From assembly GCA_019240115.1 (NCBI GenBank), contig JAFAYV010000073.1, positions 1-49,536 of the forward strand: a stretch of DNA of 49,536 nucleotides, in the 5' to 3' direction. The notes under the pieces were generated by a model, which saw only the letters and a program-made list of their open reading frames with translations, ran no database searches and had not been told where the DNA came from. The position numbers and the translations under genes were made by a program. The first letter of the stretch is position 1; each line of letters starts with the position of its first letter. This document shows, piece after piece, positions 42,694-49,536 of this stretch. The stretch is from Solirubrobacterales bacterium (GTDB lineage Bacteria > Actinomycetota > Thermoleophilia > Solirubrobacterales > Solirubrobacteraceae).

Positions 42694-42987
42694 ATGGCGA
42701 CTGAGGACACCAGACTGCTAGCGCGCGTCTACTTCGCCGCGTGCGGGAGGCCAAGGGCCTGGAGGCGCTGCGCCCGCTGGTGTCAGAGACGCTCGTGTTC
42801 GGTGCGGGCGTGGGGACGATCGAGGGCCTTCAGATGTTCCCGGCGGCAGACGACTGGCGCGGAGACGCCGTGACCCGCGTTGCGCTCGGAGGCGTATGAC
42901 GGCGGCGACGCTTCCAAATCCATGAGGGCAGTCAACGGGAATGCGCACGTCAAGATCGCCGAGCACCTGACGGTCCGGAAGGCCTGA
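42694..42987 (+). pseudogene. remnant of an NTF2/SnoaL-like protein
   Basis: Pieces in three frames: MATEDTRLLARVYFAA (42694), then VREAKGLEALRPLVSETLVFGAGVGTIEGLQ, then Y-D-G-G-D-A-S-K-S-M-R-A-V-N-G-N-A-H-V-K-I-A-E-H-L-T-V-R-K-A-stop (ends 42987). The first two parts resemble SnoaL/NTF2-like starts. It is likely the former target of the divergent TetR regulator. Confidence 0.5.
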
Positions 42988-43063
42988 TCGTGGGCAGCGA
43001 GATCGTCGTCGCTACGGCGGCGTCTGCGGCGTTCATGAGCGGCACCAGCGGCGAGCCGGCGCG

Positions 43064-43450
43064 ATGAGTTCGAAGAAGATGAACGTGCCCGAGGAGGAAC
43101 TGCGCCTCTACGAGCGGCTGATCGATGCCGTCGCCGGCGTGGAGGCGAAGTCCAACTTCGGTTCGGGCTACACAGCCGTCAACGGAAACATGTACTCGAT
43201 GATCTCCAAGCACGGAGTCGTGGGGATCCGCCTCCCAGAGCCCGAGCGGACGGCTTTTATCGCACGCTACGACACCGAGGTGTTCAGGGCCGATCCCGCG
43301 TGGCCGCCGGCCAAGGAGTACGTCGCCGTTCCCGACCACCTGCTCCAAGACACCGAAACGCTGGCCCCTTACCTCCGGCGCAGCTACGAGTACGCGCTCA
43401 CCCTGAAGCCTAAACCGACCAAGAAATCCAAGCCCGAGACCAGCCAATGA
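43064..43450 (+). CDS. TfoX N-terminal-domain-like small protein
   Basis: 128 residues: VEAKSNFGSGYTAVNGNMYSMISKHGVVGIRLPEPERTAFIARY, then E-Y-V-A-V-P-D-H-L-L, and a Lys-rich tail. This matches stand-alone proteins often labelled TfoX/Sxy family; despite the label they are not competence regulators in most genomes. It is followed at once by another small gene (43464). Confidence 0.75.
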   Translation: MSSKKMNVPEEELRLYERLIDAVAGVEAKSNFGSGYTAVNGNMYSMISKHGVVGIRLPEPERTAFIARYDTEVFRADPAWPPAKEYVAVPDHLLQDTETLAPYLRRSYEYALTLKPKPTKKSKPETSQ

Positions 43451-43463
43451 CGAGAGGAAAACC

Positions 43464-43814
43464 ATGGCCCCTTGCACCGTTCTCGATTGGGACCACGAAT
43501 TCCCGTTTGACCGCTACGACGAGCTCAACGACCGAGCGGGCGATCACAAGCAGCTACCCGAAGGCTGCCTCGCCCGCGTCGTCGGTGGCGTGGAAAGCGG
43601 AGCACAGATCATCGAAGTCTGGGAATTCAACGAGCACGCCAAACGCTTCAGCGAAAGGAACACGCCACTGATCGACGAGCTCCGCATTCCGCCGCCCTCC
43701 CGCGTCTCTGCCGTCGAAGCCACCATCTTCCAAGCGCGCCACACGAACCAGTCCGATCGTCCAACCAGACGCCCGCCACCTACGATCGGTATCGGGCCGT
43801 TATCCCTGATCTGA
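43464..43814 (+). CDS. small protein, possibly dimeric alpha-beta barrel (ABM-like)
   Basis: 116 residues from ATG at 43464 after GAGAGGAAAA. G-C-L-A-R-V-V-G-G-V-E-S-G-A-Q-I-I-E-V-W-E-F-N-E-H-A-K-R-F-S-E has the spacing of ABM/ferredoxin-like folds that serve as monooxygenases or stress proteins. The last ~20 residues are Pro/Arg-rich and may be readthrough of unrelated DNA. The match is by eye. Confidence 0.55.
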   Translation: MAPCTVLDWDHEFPFDRYDELNDRAGDHKQLPEGCLARVVGGVESGAQIIEVWEFNEHAKRFSERNTPLIDELRIPPPSRVSAVEATIFQARHTNQSDRPTRRPPPTIGIGPLSLI

Positions 43815-44308
43815 CCAGCGACCGCAGAAGTAGCGCGTCAACCGAAGAGCAGGGCTCTGCGTGGGGGCGGAATCTCACTTGGCGGCTCTCCGACGACCTT
43901 TGGCCAGTCGCCGGTACGGATCGGTCGCCTCACTTTCCGATCTCCTGCGCTCTGTGTTCGAGAGCCTCTGGGAGTCGGAACTGTTCCAAGACGTACCCCG
44001 CCAGACGTACCAGCTCCCGTCTCGATGACGCAAGCTGCAACTGCAAGGGACTGAGGCCGCCCCAGTGACAACCGACGGCCTCGAGCGGGCTTGCGCCTCC
44101 CAGGAAGGCACGACTACAGCGAGAGCCAAGATGGCCGGCTGCTTGCGCGTGCAGCCGCCGCCGGCGAGCCTCCTGCCAGACGACGAGTGCTTTCTACGCA
44201 GCGATTCCTCCGACGCCAGCATGGCCTTGGCGACGCTGCGCTCGTCCGGGGCAGCAATCCCATGCCGGTGTGGCTGGATCTGCTAGCGGCAAGACGCGGG
44301 CGCCCCGT
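43815..44308. other. about 490 bases without a credible gene
   Basis: Open frames here are Ser/Arg/Cys-rich and have no domain features. I saw no repeats, tRNAs or hairpins strong enough to call. Confidence 0.4.
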
Positions 44309-44527
44309 TCACTCGGCGTTCTCGACGGCGGCGATCGCTCCCTGAAAGCCGATTTTGGAGTGGGTGCCGTCGCAGAACGGCTTATTCGTCGATCCGCCGC
44401 ACCGGCAAAGGAACAGGGTTGTCTTTCCGCTGGTATCGGCCACGTTCCCATCGTGGTCGATGAGCTCGATCTCCCCGGTCACCTTGTACGGACCGTCCTC
44501 GGTCGCCATCACCTTCACGCTGGCCAT
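44309..44527 (-). CDS. CDGSH iron-sulfur domain protein
   Basis: 72 residues. The [2Fe-2S] motif is C-R-C-G-G-S-T-N-K-P-F-C-D-G-T-H (three Cys, one His), preceded by a short beta part. Such proteins are redox or Fe-S transfer factors. It has a good ribosome site (GAGGAG at 44533-44538). Confidence 0.92.
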   Translation of the reverse strand: MASVKVMATEDGPYKVTGEIELIDHDGNVADTSGKTTLFLCRCGGSTNKPFCDGTHSKIGFQGAIAAVENAE

Positions 44528-44741
44528 ATCGTCTCCTCGTTGTCTTAGAGCCCGTAAGCGCCGATCCCATCGAGCATTATCTCGTCACTGGGGCGCCGAC
44601 TTGTTCAGCCGGAGATCCAGCCATCACCGCTCGATCTCACACGCGTGCGCATCACGGCTTCGTCCTGATTGGATGCGCCACCACTGCGAGCTGGTCCGTG
44701 GAGAGCTTCGCCACTCGTGCGGGCAGCCGGCTTCCGAACTC

Positions 44742-44912
44742 CTAGGGGTCCGTGTGCGGCTCGAGAGGGGGGAGGTCCACGCTCGAGATCAGCTCCGCGG
44801 ACTCCTGTGGCTCGTGATCGACAACCCGCTCTTCCATGAGCGTCCTGATGTGGTGGCGAAGCTGGCGGGCGCGCTCCTGAGCATCGCGTGGTGCGAGTGG
44901 CGATCCAACCAT
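44742..44912 (-). CDS. small 56-residue ORF, unproven
   Basis: ATG at 44912 (complement) to TAG at 44742. The product (MVGSPLAPRDAQERARQLRHH... ending VDLPPLEPHTDP) has a normal composition with a helix and an acidic tail. No ribosome site is obvious and nothing else supports it. Confidence 0.3.
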   Translation of the reverse strand: MVGSPLAPRDAQERARQLRHHIRTLMEERVVDHEPQESAELISSVDLPPLEPHTDP

Positions 44913-45079
44913 CGTCGTGGCAGCCTAGCTGCGATCGCTTTTGACCAACGACTCGTTCGGCGATGCGCCGCGATCGCCTGGTCAATGAGCGGCGCGCCCG
45001 CCAGCTACCTTCGCCATGGGAGCAGTACGAGCGACCTCGGGCAGAGCCCATCGTCGCCGCCGCGTTGCATACCGGGCCG

Positions 45080-45305
45080 CCGAAGCAAGCTCGACTACCG
45101 AACAAGTCAGATGGACGGGAGTCCCGTGCATCCGCGGGCTCAGGATCCCGGCCGCGACCGTGTGGGCATGCTCGCGGACGGGATGACCGCGGACGAGATC
45201 GTCGACGCGTCCCCCGACCTCGAGCCTGCGGATGTGCCCGAAGCGCTCCGGTACGCGGCTGAGGCGGTTTGGGAGCGTGAGCTGCCGCTCGCGCCCGCGG
45301 GTTGA
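45080..45305 (+). pseudogene. DUF433 antitoxin remnant, one frameshift
   Basis: In one frame V-P-C-I-R-G-L-R-I-P-A-A-T-V (about 45121-45165), and after a one-base loss, V-G-M-L-A-D-G-M-T-A-D-E-I-V-D-A-S-P-D-L-E-P-A-D-V-P-E-A-L-R-Y-A-A-E-A-V. Together these make a standard DUF433 helix-turn-helix protein. The 5' end is also unclear. Confidence 0.7.
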
Positions 45306-45741
45306 GATTCCTGATCGACAACGCGCTACCGCCGCGCGTCGCGAGCAGCTGGCTAGGGGCGGTCACGACGCGGTCCACGTCCGTCAGTACTCCCTTCAGG
45401 CTGCCTCCGACGCTCGGATCTTCGAGCGCGCCGGCTCCTTGGGCCGGATTGTCATCTCCGCCGACACCGACTCCGGCACGCTCCTCGCCCAGCGGTGCAC
45501 CACGCAGCCGTCCGTGGTCCTATTTCGCCGCGGCGCCCAACGACGACCCAGCGAGCAGGTGGCGCTGCTGATCGCGAACCTGCCCGCAGTCGCCGACGCG
45601 CTCGCCGCCGGCTGCGTCGTCGTGATCGAGCCTGACCAGCTCCGGGGTTCGCAGCCTCCCTCTCCTCCCCTAATCAATGCGGCAACCAAGCGGCCGAGAC
45701 GAGACGTGTCCCGCAATATGTCCCGAACTCGGCAATTCTGA
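45302..45741 (+). pseudogene. DUF5615 PIN-like toxin remnant, one frameshift
   Basis: R-F-L-I-D-N-A-L-P-P-R-V-A then a one-base loss near 45342, then E-Q-L-A-R-G-G-H-D-A-V-H-V-R-Q-Y-S-L-Q-A-A-S-D...I-V-I-S-A-D-T-D-S-G-T-L-L. The first Asp (F-L-I-D) and D-T-D of the PIN-like active site are kept but separated by the frameshift. The usual partner (DUF433) is upstream and also shifted, so the module is dead as written. Confidence 0.75.
45706..45726 (+). promoter_or_regulatory. right candidate integrase arm sites
   Basis: GTGTCCC (45706-45712) and ATGTCCC (45718-45724), 12 bases apart, the second reading TATGTCCCGA as at the left end (30614-30623). It is 81 bases inside attR. Confidence 0.55.
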
Positions 45742-45807
45742 CCAGCGCCAACTGGAATCACCTCCCTAAATCGCCGATGCCTACGACAATTGGCCTGCAA
45801 ATGGGCA

Positions 45808-45850
45808 ACTTGTAATGAAAAGGTTCGGGGTTCGAGTCCCCGGGCGGGCT
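45808..45850 (+). other. attR core, 43 bp
   Basis: Perfect copy of the tRNA-Thr 3' half (30501-30543). The bases on both sides differ from the left site. No tRNA 5' half precedes it. Confidence 0.92.
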
Positions 45851-45854
45851 CTTG

Positions 45855-46101
45855 GTGCACATGCCGGTCCCGCACGACCGGACCGACGCGGTCCGGAGCT
45901 GCAGCGTGCCGGTCAGCGGGACCGTGAACTCGTCGGCGTGCCGGTGGCGGTGCATGTGGTGGATGAGTCCCGGCGGACGGTGATGAAGTCCGCGATCACG
46001 TCCGGGGTGCCGGTCAGGGCTGCGCTCGGCAGATGGCGGTTGAATCTGATGTCGACGATCGGTGGCGCAGGCGCGACGACCCGCGCGCCCCCCTTGCTCA
46101 A
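45855..46101 (-). pseudogene. truncated cupin-domain gene ending at attR
   Basis: ATG at 46101 reads MSKGGARVVAPAPPIVDIRFNRHLP...DFITVRRDSSTT; after a frame change near 45965 it continues L-I-H-H-M-H-R-H-R-H-A-D-E-F-T-V-P-L-T-G-T-L-Q-L-R-T and meets the 43-bp att repeat after M-C-T-K. The metal-binding His cluster and E-F-T-V-P-L-x-G are typical of cupins. The missing half is not at the left end of the island. Confidence 0.6.
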
Positions 46102-46103
46102 CG

Positions 46104-46115
46104 ATCATAGATGAT
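46104..46115. promoter_or_regulatory. candidate GntR operator upstream of the dioxygenase-like gene
   Basis: ATCAT-AG-ATGAT, 60 bases before the start of the VOC gene. It resembles the two other palindromes of the cluster (47662 and 47931). Confidence 0.5.
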
Positions 46116-46176
46116 GTACCGTCGATGCTGGCCGATGCCCGGCCGGAGGGAACCGCCAGGCGAGGAAAGCGTCCCG

Positions 46177-46794
46177 ATGTCCACCATCACACCGCAGAAC
46201 CCCGTCCTTCACCACGTCACTCTGAAGACCAACCAGCTGGCCGAGATGGCGGCGTGGTACAAGACTGCGGTCGGGCTGGAGCCCAACCACTACGGGCCGT
46301 TCGGGGCGTGGCTCACCAACGACGCCGCCAACCACCGCGTCGCGCTGCTCGTCGCGCCGGGCCTCGATGACGACCCGGAGAAGCTCGCCCACACCGGCAT
46401 GCACCACATGGCGTTCGAGTACCCCGGTATCGACGCCCTCCTGTCCAACTACGAGCGGCTCAAGGACGAGGGGATCACCCCGCACGCCTGCCTGGATCAC
46501 GGGCTGACCACGTCGCTGTACTACGTCGATCCCGACGGCAACAGCGTCGAGCTCCAGACCGACAACTTCGGGGACTGGTCCGCGTCCAGCGAGTGGATGC
46601 GCACCGCTGCGGAGTTCCAGACCAACCCGATAGGGGTCAACGTCGACCCCGAGCAGCTCGTGGCGGCCTGGAAGGGGGGCGACGGCGCCGCGGCCCTGCA
46701 CGAGCGCAGCTTCGCCGGAGAGTTCGATCCCGGCACCCCCTTGGACCTGCGGCTTCCGGCCGAGGCCGACGACGCCGCGGTCGAGGCGATCTAG
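46177..46794 (+). CDS. VOC-family extradiol ring-cleavage dioxygenase-like protein
   Basis: 205 residues from ATG at 46177 after GAGGAAAG. The three metal ligands are in L-H-H-V-T-L-K-T, M-H-H-M-A-F-E-Y and N-S-V-E-L-Q-T-D, the layout of type I extradiol dioxygenases and related VOC proteins. The C-terminal ~60 residues exceed a minimal VOC domain. With the hydrolase and GntR regulator nearby it suggests ring cleavage followed by hydrolysis; the substrate is unknown. Confidence 0.82.
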   Translation: MSTITPQNPVLHHVTLKTNQLAEMAAWYKTAVGLEPNHYGPFGAWLTNDAANHRVALLVAPGLDDDPEKLAHTGMHHMAFEYPGIDALLSNYERLKDEGITPHACLDHGLTTSLYYVDPDGNSVELQTDNFGDWSASSEWMRTAAEFQTNPIGVNVDPEQLVAAWKGGDGAAALHERSFAGEFDPGTPLDLRLPAEADDAAVEAI

Positions 46795-46908
46795 CCGTTC
46801 GGCGGTACGCGAGAGGACCTTCCCGACGGCAGGCCTGGGCCAACGAGATGGTCACGCTAGGTCCTGACAACGCCGTGGCCCCGCGGGTGCCGGCGGTCGG
46901 CGAGCGGT

Positions 46909-47607
46909 TCAGACCGATGGCCGGCCGGCGAGCGTGCCCCGCAGGTGCTTGGCGATCTCGCGCTCGTTGCTCTGCAGGTGCTGCGTGACCGCCGTTGAGA
47001 CCCTGGCGGCGTTGCGCGTCCGGGCGGCGACGAGCAGCGGGCGGTGGCGGTCGTGGGGCGAGCGCGTCTCGAGCACGTCGGTCTCGCCGTACACGATCCG
47101 CAGGTAGCGCTCGCCGGCGTGCCAGAGCTCGGTGATCACGCGCCGCAGCCGCGGGGTCATCACCGGCGTCATCAGCGCCAGGTGAAAGGCGGCGTGGCCG
47201 GCCCAGAACTCGTCGGAGTCGGTGGACGCGCCGGACATGACCTCGAGCTCGCGCTCGAGCACCTCAAGGTCGGCGTCGGTCAACGCGGGCGCCGCGCGTC
47301 CCGCGGCGTCGGCCTCGATCAGCAGGCGCAGCCGGTAGATCTCCTGGATGTCGTCGAGCTCCAGCGGGGCGACGATCGCCGTCCGCGCCGGACGCAGGAC
47401 CACCAGGCCCTGCCCCGCGAGGCGCTGCAGGGCCTCCCGCACCGGGCTGTGGCTGACGCCGAGGTCCACTGCCAAATCGCTGATCGACAGCGTCTCCTGG
47501 GGGCGGAGGCGACCCTCGAGGATCGCGCGCCGCACGGCGTGGCTGACGCGGTCGACGAGCGACTGCGTCTCGGCGGAGATGGGGCTGATGCCGGTCTTCG
47601 TCACCAT
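46909..47607 (-). CDS. GntR-family (FCD) transcriptional regulator
   Basis: 232 residues from ATG at 47607. N-terminal winged helix (RRAILEGRLRPQETLSISDLAVDLGVSHSPVREALQRLAGQGLVVLRP) and a C-terminal FCD ligand domain with helices E-I-Y-R-L-R-L-L-I-E and F-H-L-A-L-M-T-P and H-D-R-H-R-P-L-L. FCD regulators respond to organic acids. It lies between the dioxygenase-like gene and the hydrolase. Confidence 0.92.
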   Translation of the reverse strand: MVTKTGISPISAETQSLVDRVSHAVRRAILEGRLRPQETLSISDLAVDLGVSHSPVREALQRLAGQGLVVLRPARTAIVAPLELDDIQEIYRLRLLIEADAAGRAAPALTDADLEVLERELEVMSGASTDSDEFWAGHAAFHLALMTPVMTPRLRRVITELWHAGERYLRIVYGETDVLETRSPHDRHRPLLVAARTRNAARVSTAVTQHLQSNEREIAKHLRGTLAGRPSV

Positions 47608-47661
47608 GGCGGGGATCTGGGTCGCGGCTCGCGTCGGATGGGCCCGGCCGGCCGGAAGAGC

Positions 47662-47674
47662 ATCTATCGTAGAT
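47662..47674. promoter_or_regulatory. candidate operator ahead of the GntR gene
   Basis: ATCTA-TCG-TAGAT, a perfect inverted repeat continued by GAT, 55 bases upstream of the regulator's start. Confidence 0.5.
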
Positions 47675-47930
47675 GATCGCGCGGTCGACTCTCCGGCGCC
47701 GCCCTGAGGGTCGCCCGCACATCGAGGTGGTACATCGCGCTTGCCAGCCGCAGCTGAGCTCGGCCCGCGGACCCGAGATGCCACGTCCAGCTCTTCGTCC
47801 ACCGCGACGCCTACGTCGCCGAGGCCCGGCGCGTGCACGATGCGCCCCCGCGCCCCGCGCCCCGCGCTTCGGGCGCCGACGGGCTCGGCCAGCGTCGGCC
47901 GACGATGACGATCACGGCCGACAGTTGATA

Positions 47931-47945
47931 GATCATCGGATGATC
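47931..47945. promoter_or_regulatory. candidate operator ahead of the hydrolase gene
   Basis: GATCAT-CGG-ATGATC, a perfect 6+3+6 palindrome about 135 bases before the hydrolase start. The gap 47608-48080 otherwise holds no full gene; a short plus-strand stretch near 47786-47850 looks protein-like (HVQLFVHRDAYVAEARRVHD) and may be a remnant. Confidence 0.5.
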
Positions 47946-48080
47946 GATAATCTCGCTCGGCCGATCCACGGTCGAGTAGGCCAAGGCCGGACGGTCGGGC
48001 CAGCGTCTCGGTCCATCAAGTCAGGCGTACTTTGTCGGCCGGGACCGATGCAGGTACCGCACGTTGATCGAGGAGGAGAC

Positions 48081-49064
48081 ATGAGCGCGCTCGAGGCCCG
48101 CGACCGGGCCGACATCTTCGTCACCCACGCCTACCGGGAGGACCTGGTCGACCTCGGCGAGGTGCGGATGAACTACGCCGTCGCCGGGTCGGTCGGGCAG
48201 CCGGCGCTGCTGCTGTTGCCCGCTCAGGTCCAGTCGTGGTGGAGCTATGAGGACGTGATGGGGCGGCTGGCCGACCATTTCCAGGTCTACGCGGTGGACC
48301 TGCGCGGCCAGGGCCGCTCGACCCGGACGCCGGGCCGCTACACGCTGGACAACATGGGCAATGATCTCGTCCGCTTCCTCGACCTCGTCGTCGCACGACC
48401 GGCGATCGTCAGCGGCAACTCATCTGGCGGAGTGCTGGCGGCGTGGCTGGCGGCGTATGCCAAGCCCGGCCAGGTCCGTGGGGTGGTGTGCGAGGACCCG
48501 CCCCTGTTCGCGTCCGAGGTCAGCCCGGCGTGTGGGCACTCGATTCGCCAGTCGATCGGGCCGCTGTTCGCGCTCTCCAGCACGTATCTCGGCGACCAAT
48601 GGACGGTCGGCGACTGGGCGGGCATGCAGGCCGCGGTGCCGCGGGAGCTCCCTCGGTACGTGCTGGCCGCGCTGGCCCGGATGCAGATCGGCGGGCCGCC
48701 GAGCGAAGAGCCGCCGCAGAACTTCAAGGAGTACGACCCGGAGTGGGCGCGCGCGTTTTGGACCGGCACGGCGGGCGCGGGCTGCGACCACGCTCGCATG
48801 CTCGCCAGCGCCCGAGCGCCGATCCTGCTCACCCACCACTACCGCGAGATCGACCCTGACACGGGGGGCCTGATGGGAGCGGTCTCCGATGAGCAGGTCC
48901 GCCGCGCCCGCGAGCTTGTCATCGCTGCCGGCTCGACGTTGGAGGTCGTCGACCTCCCCGACATGGTCCACGCCATGCACTCCGCCGAGCCCGGGCTGTT
49001 CACCCAGACCCTCGTGGACTGGGCGGTTCGCCTGCCGGACCCGCGGCCAACCCAATCCGCATGA
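48081..49064 (+). CDS. alpha/beta hydrolase
   Basis: 327 residues from ATG at 48081 after GAGGAGGA. The oxyanion strand is L-L-L-L-P-A-Q; the nucleophile elbow is S-G-N-S-S-G-G (Ser about 114, less usual than G-x-S-x-G with a bulky residue); D-L-R-G-Q-G-R-S-T-R precedes it; catalytic His lies in D-M-V-H-A-M-H near 302. It probably hydrolyses an ester or a ring-cleavage product and belongs with the VOC gene and GntR regulator. Confidence 0.85.
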   Translation: MSALEARDRADIFVTHAYREDLVDLGEVRMNYAVAGSVGQPALLLLPAQVQSWWSYEDVMGRLADHFQVYAVDLRGQGRSTRTPGRYTLDNMGNDLVRFLDLVVARPAIVSGNSSGGVLAAWLAAYAKPGQVRGVVCEDPPLFASEVSPACGHSIRQSIGPLFALSSTYLGDQWTVGDWAGMQAAVPRELPRYVLAALARMQIGGPPSEEPPQNFKEYDPEWARAFWTGTAGAGCDHARMLASARAPILLTHHYREIDPDTGGLMGAVSDEQVRRARELVIAAGSTLEVVDLPDMVHAMHSAEPGLFTQTLVDWAVRLPDPRPTQSA

Positions 49065-49079
49065 GCCTCACGCCACCCA

Positions 49080-49526
49080 AAACCTCGCCGCGTCACCCGC
49101 GCGCGTCGAGCTGGTGGGCAGCATGGTCCGCCCGCCGGAGGTCATCGAGGCGTTCATGCGCGTCTTCCCCAGCCGCGATGACCTCGGCGAGCGCCCTCGG
49201 GGTCGGGGCGCCGCTACCGACCGCGAGGCGTTCGCCCAGGTGAGGGGTTGCGCTTCGTTTCGCCGGAGCCGCGTCGTGCTGGGATCGTCGACACCAAGAG
49301 CCGCCAGGTTGAGACCGAGGACGCACTACGGCGCCGGGTGCAGGATGCCACCCGCTACCGCGACATCGACCGGCTGGCGATCTCGCTGCAGTGCGGGTTC
49401 TCCTCGGCGGTCGGCTCGGGCGACGCGATGGACGTGCAGTGGCGCAAGACCGAGGTGAGGTGCCGGGTCGCCGACCGCATATGGCCCCGCCCCACCCGAC
49501 CCACCGGCGCGGGCTGCTCAGGTTGA
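49080..49526 (+). pseudogene. deleted MetE/UROD-like methyltransferase
   Basis: The N-terminus V-E-L-V-G-S-M-V-R-P-P-E-V-I-E-A-F matches the start of MetE-like (Meth_synt_2) proteins. The central ~200 residues are missing. The end, in another frame, is G-I-V-D-T-K-S-R-Q-V-E-T-E-D-A-L-R-R-R-V-Q-D-A...L-A-I-S-L-Q-C-G-F-S-S, the family's C-terminal substrate/zinc segment with the Q-C-G-F cysteine. A large internal deletion plus frameshift makes it non-functional. Confidence 0.75.
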
Positions 49527-49536
49527 CCGGCCGCCG

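Larger units (their letters stand above)
30501..45850. mobile_element. 15.3-kb integrative element in the 3' end of tRNA-Thr
   Basis: An exact 43-bp direct repeat (30501-30543 within the tRNA; 45808-45850) marks the ends. The left copy completes a whole tRNA, and a tyrosine integrase gene starts 100 bases downstream, the usual arrangement for tRNA-targeting integrative elements. Cargo: two insertion sequences, an intact toxin-antitoxin pair and a candidate pair, a decayed pair, a beta-lactamase-fold hydrolase, a TetR regulator and several small enzymes. No conjugation, replication or phage structural genes are visible, so it is likely mobilised in trans or decaying. Confidence 0.92.

Noticed and set aside
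43064-43450. competence regulator TfoX
   Set aside because: Only the small N-terminal-type domain is present; such stand-alone proteins carry the name without the function.
43875-44222. 115-residue minus-strand frame
   Set aside because: Ser/Arg/Cys-rich, no ribosome site and no recognisable structure.
44355-45305. 316-residue plus-strand frame
   Set aside because: It overlaps the CDGSH gene antisense and reads through random-looking sequence; only its last ~45 residues match a family (DUF433), and those are reported as a remnant.
44605-45378. 257-residue minus-strand frame
   Set aside because: Arg/Ser/Pro-rich and opposite the DUF433 remnant; no domain.
45808-45850. a second tRNA gene
   Set aside because: Only the 3' half is present; the bases before it cannot form the acceptor, D or 5' anticodon strands.

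Overview
The window is high-GC DNA from an actinobacterium. The gene set points to class Thermoleophilia (Solirubrobacterales-like): a lysA-hom-thrC-thrB operon, an htpX/PspAB/PspAA/PspA envelope-stress set, a UDP-sulfoquinovose synthase, exonuclease VII, and many GTG/TTG starts with 4-base start-stop overlaps. The lineage is inferred from gene content and style; no rRNA is present to confirm it.

Layout. (1) 1-4.4 kb: secreted or lipoprotein genes, a START-like (SRPBCC) protein, a small Cys-rich protein, a zinc-ribbon FHA protein and a ParA ATPase. (2) 4.4-8.8 kb, minus strand: translationally coupled lysA, hom, thrC and thrB, running from diaminopimelate to lysine and from aspartate semialdehyde to threonine. 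(3) 8.9-13.0 kb: the stress set HtpX-PspAB and PspA-PspAA, split by a sulfolipid-type nucleotide-sugar enzyme. (4) 13-17.7 kb: thioesterase, a CWB2-type lipoprotein, a UDP-sugar dehydrogenase and an NAD-dependent epimerase (cell-surface sugars), then a wrecked APC permease. (5) 19-30.2 kb: xseA-xseB, enolase-superfamily enzyme, CNNM/CBS protein, pterin dehydratase, BtuF-like protein, rhomboid protease, ECF sigma factor, a PlsC-GpsA fusion and a sugar-nucleotide reductase.

(6) 30.5-45.85 kb is an integrated element in the 3' end of tRNA-Thr(UGU). Its ends are an exact 43-bp direct repeat (30501-30543 and 45808-45850). It carries a tyrosine integrase beside one end, short repeated motifs near both ends that look like integrase arm sites, an IS110-family and an IS1182-like insertion sequence, a second dead integrase, an intact TacA/TacT-type toxin-antitoxin pair, a candidate DUF2283-linked pair, a decayed DUF433/DUF5615 pair, a serine beta-lactamase-fold hydrolase, a PrmC-like/secreted-domain fusion, a TetR regulator, TfoX-like and CDGSH proteins. 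Several of its genes carry single-base frameshifts.

(7) 45.85-49.5 kb: a truncated cupin remnant, an extradiol-dioxygenase-like VOC protein, a GntR/FCD regulator with three candidate operators, an alpha/beta hydrolase, and a broken MetE-like gene. This looks like a small aromatic or ring-cleavage catabolic cluster.

The most unusual signal is not a gene. Nine places in the core chromosome carry tandem direct duplications of 15-36 bp. Each has its own unrelated unit, each sits at a gene end or start, and several copy the gene's stop codon with its last codons. I saw none in the 15-kb island. The window also holds an in-frame PlsC-GpsA fusion, an IS110 copy with a candidate bridge-RNA region, and an 11-codon ORF with a strong ribosome site beside strong GC hairpins.
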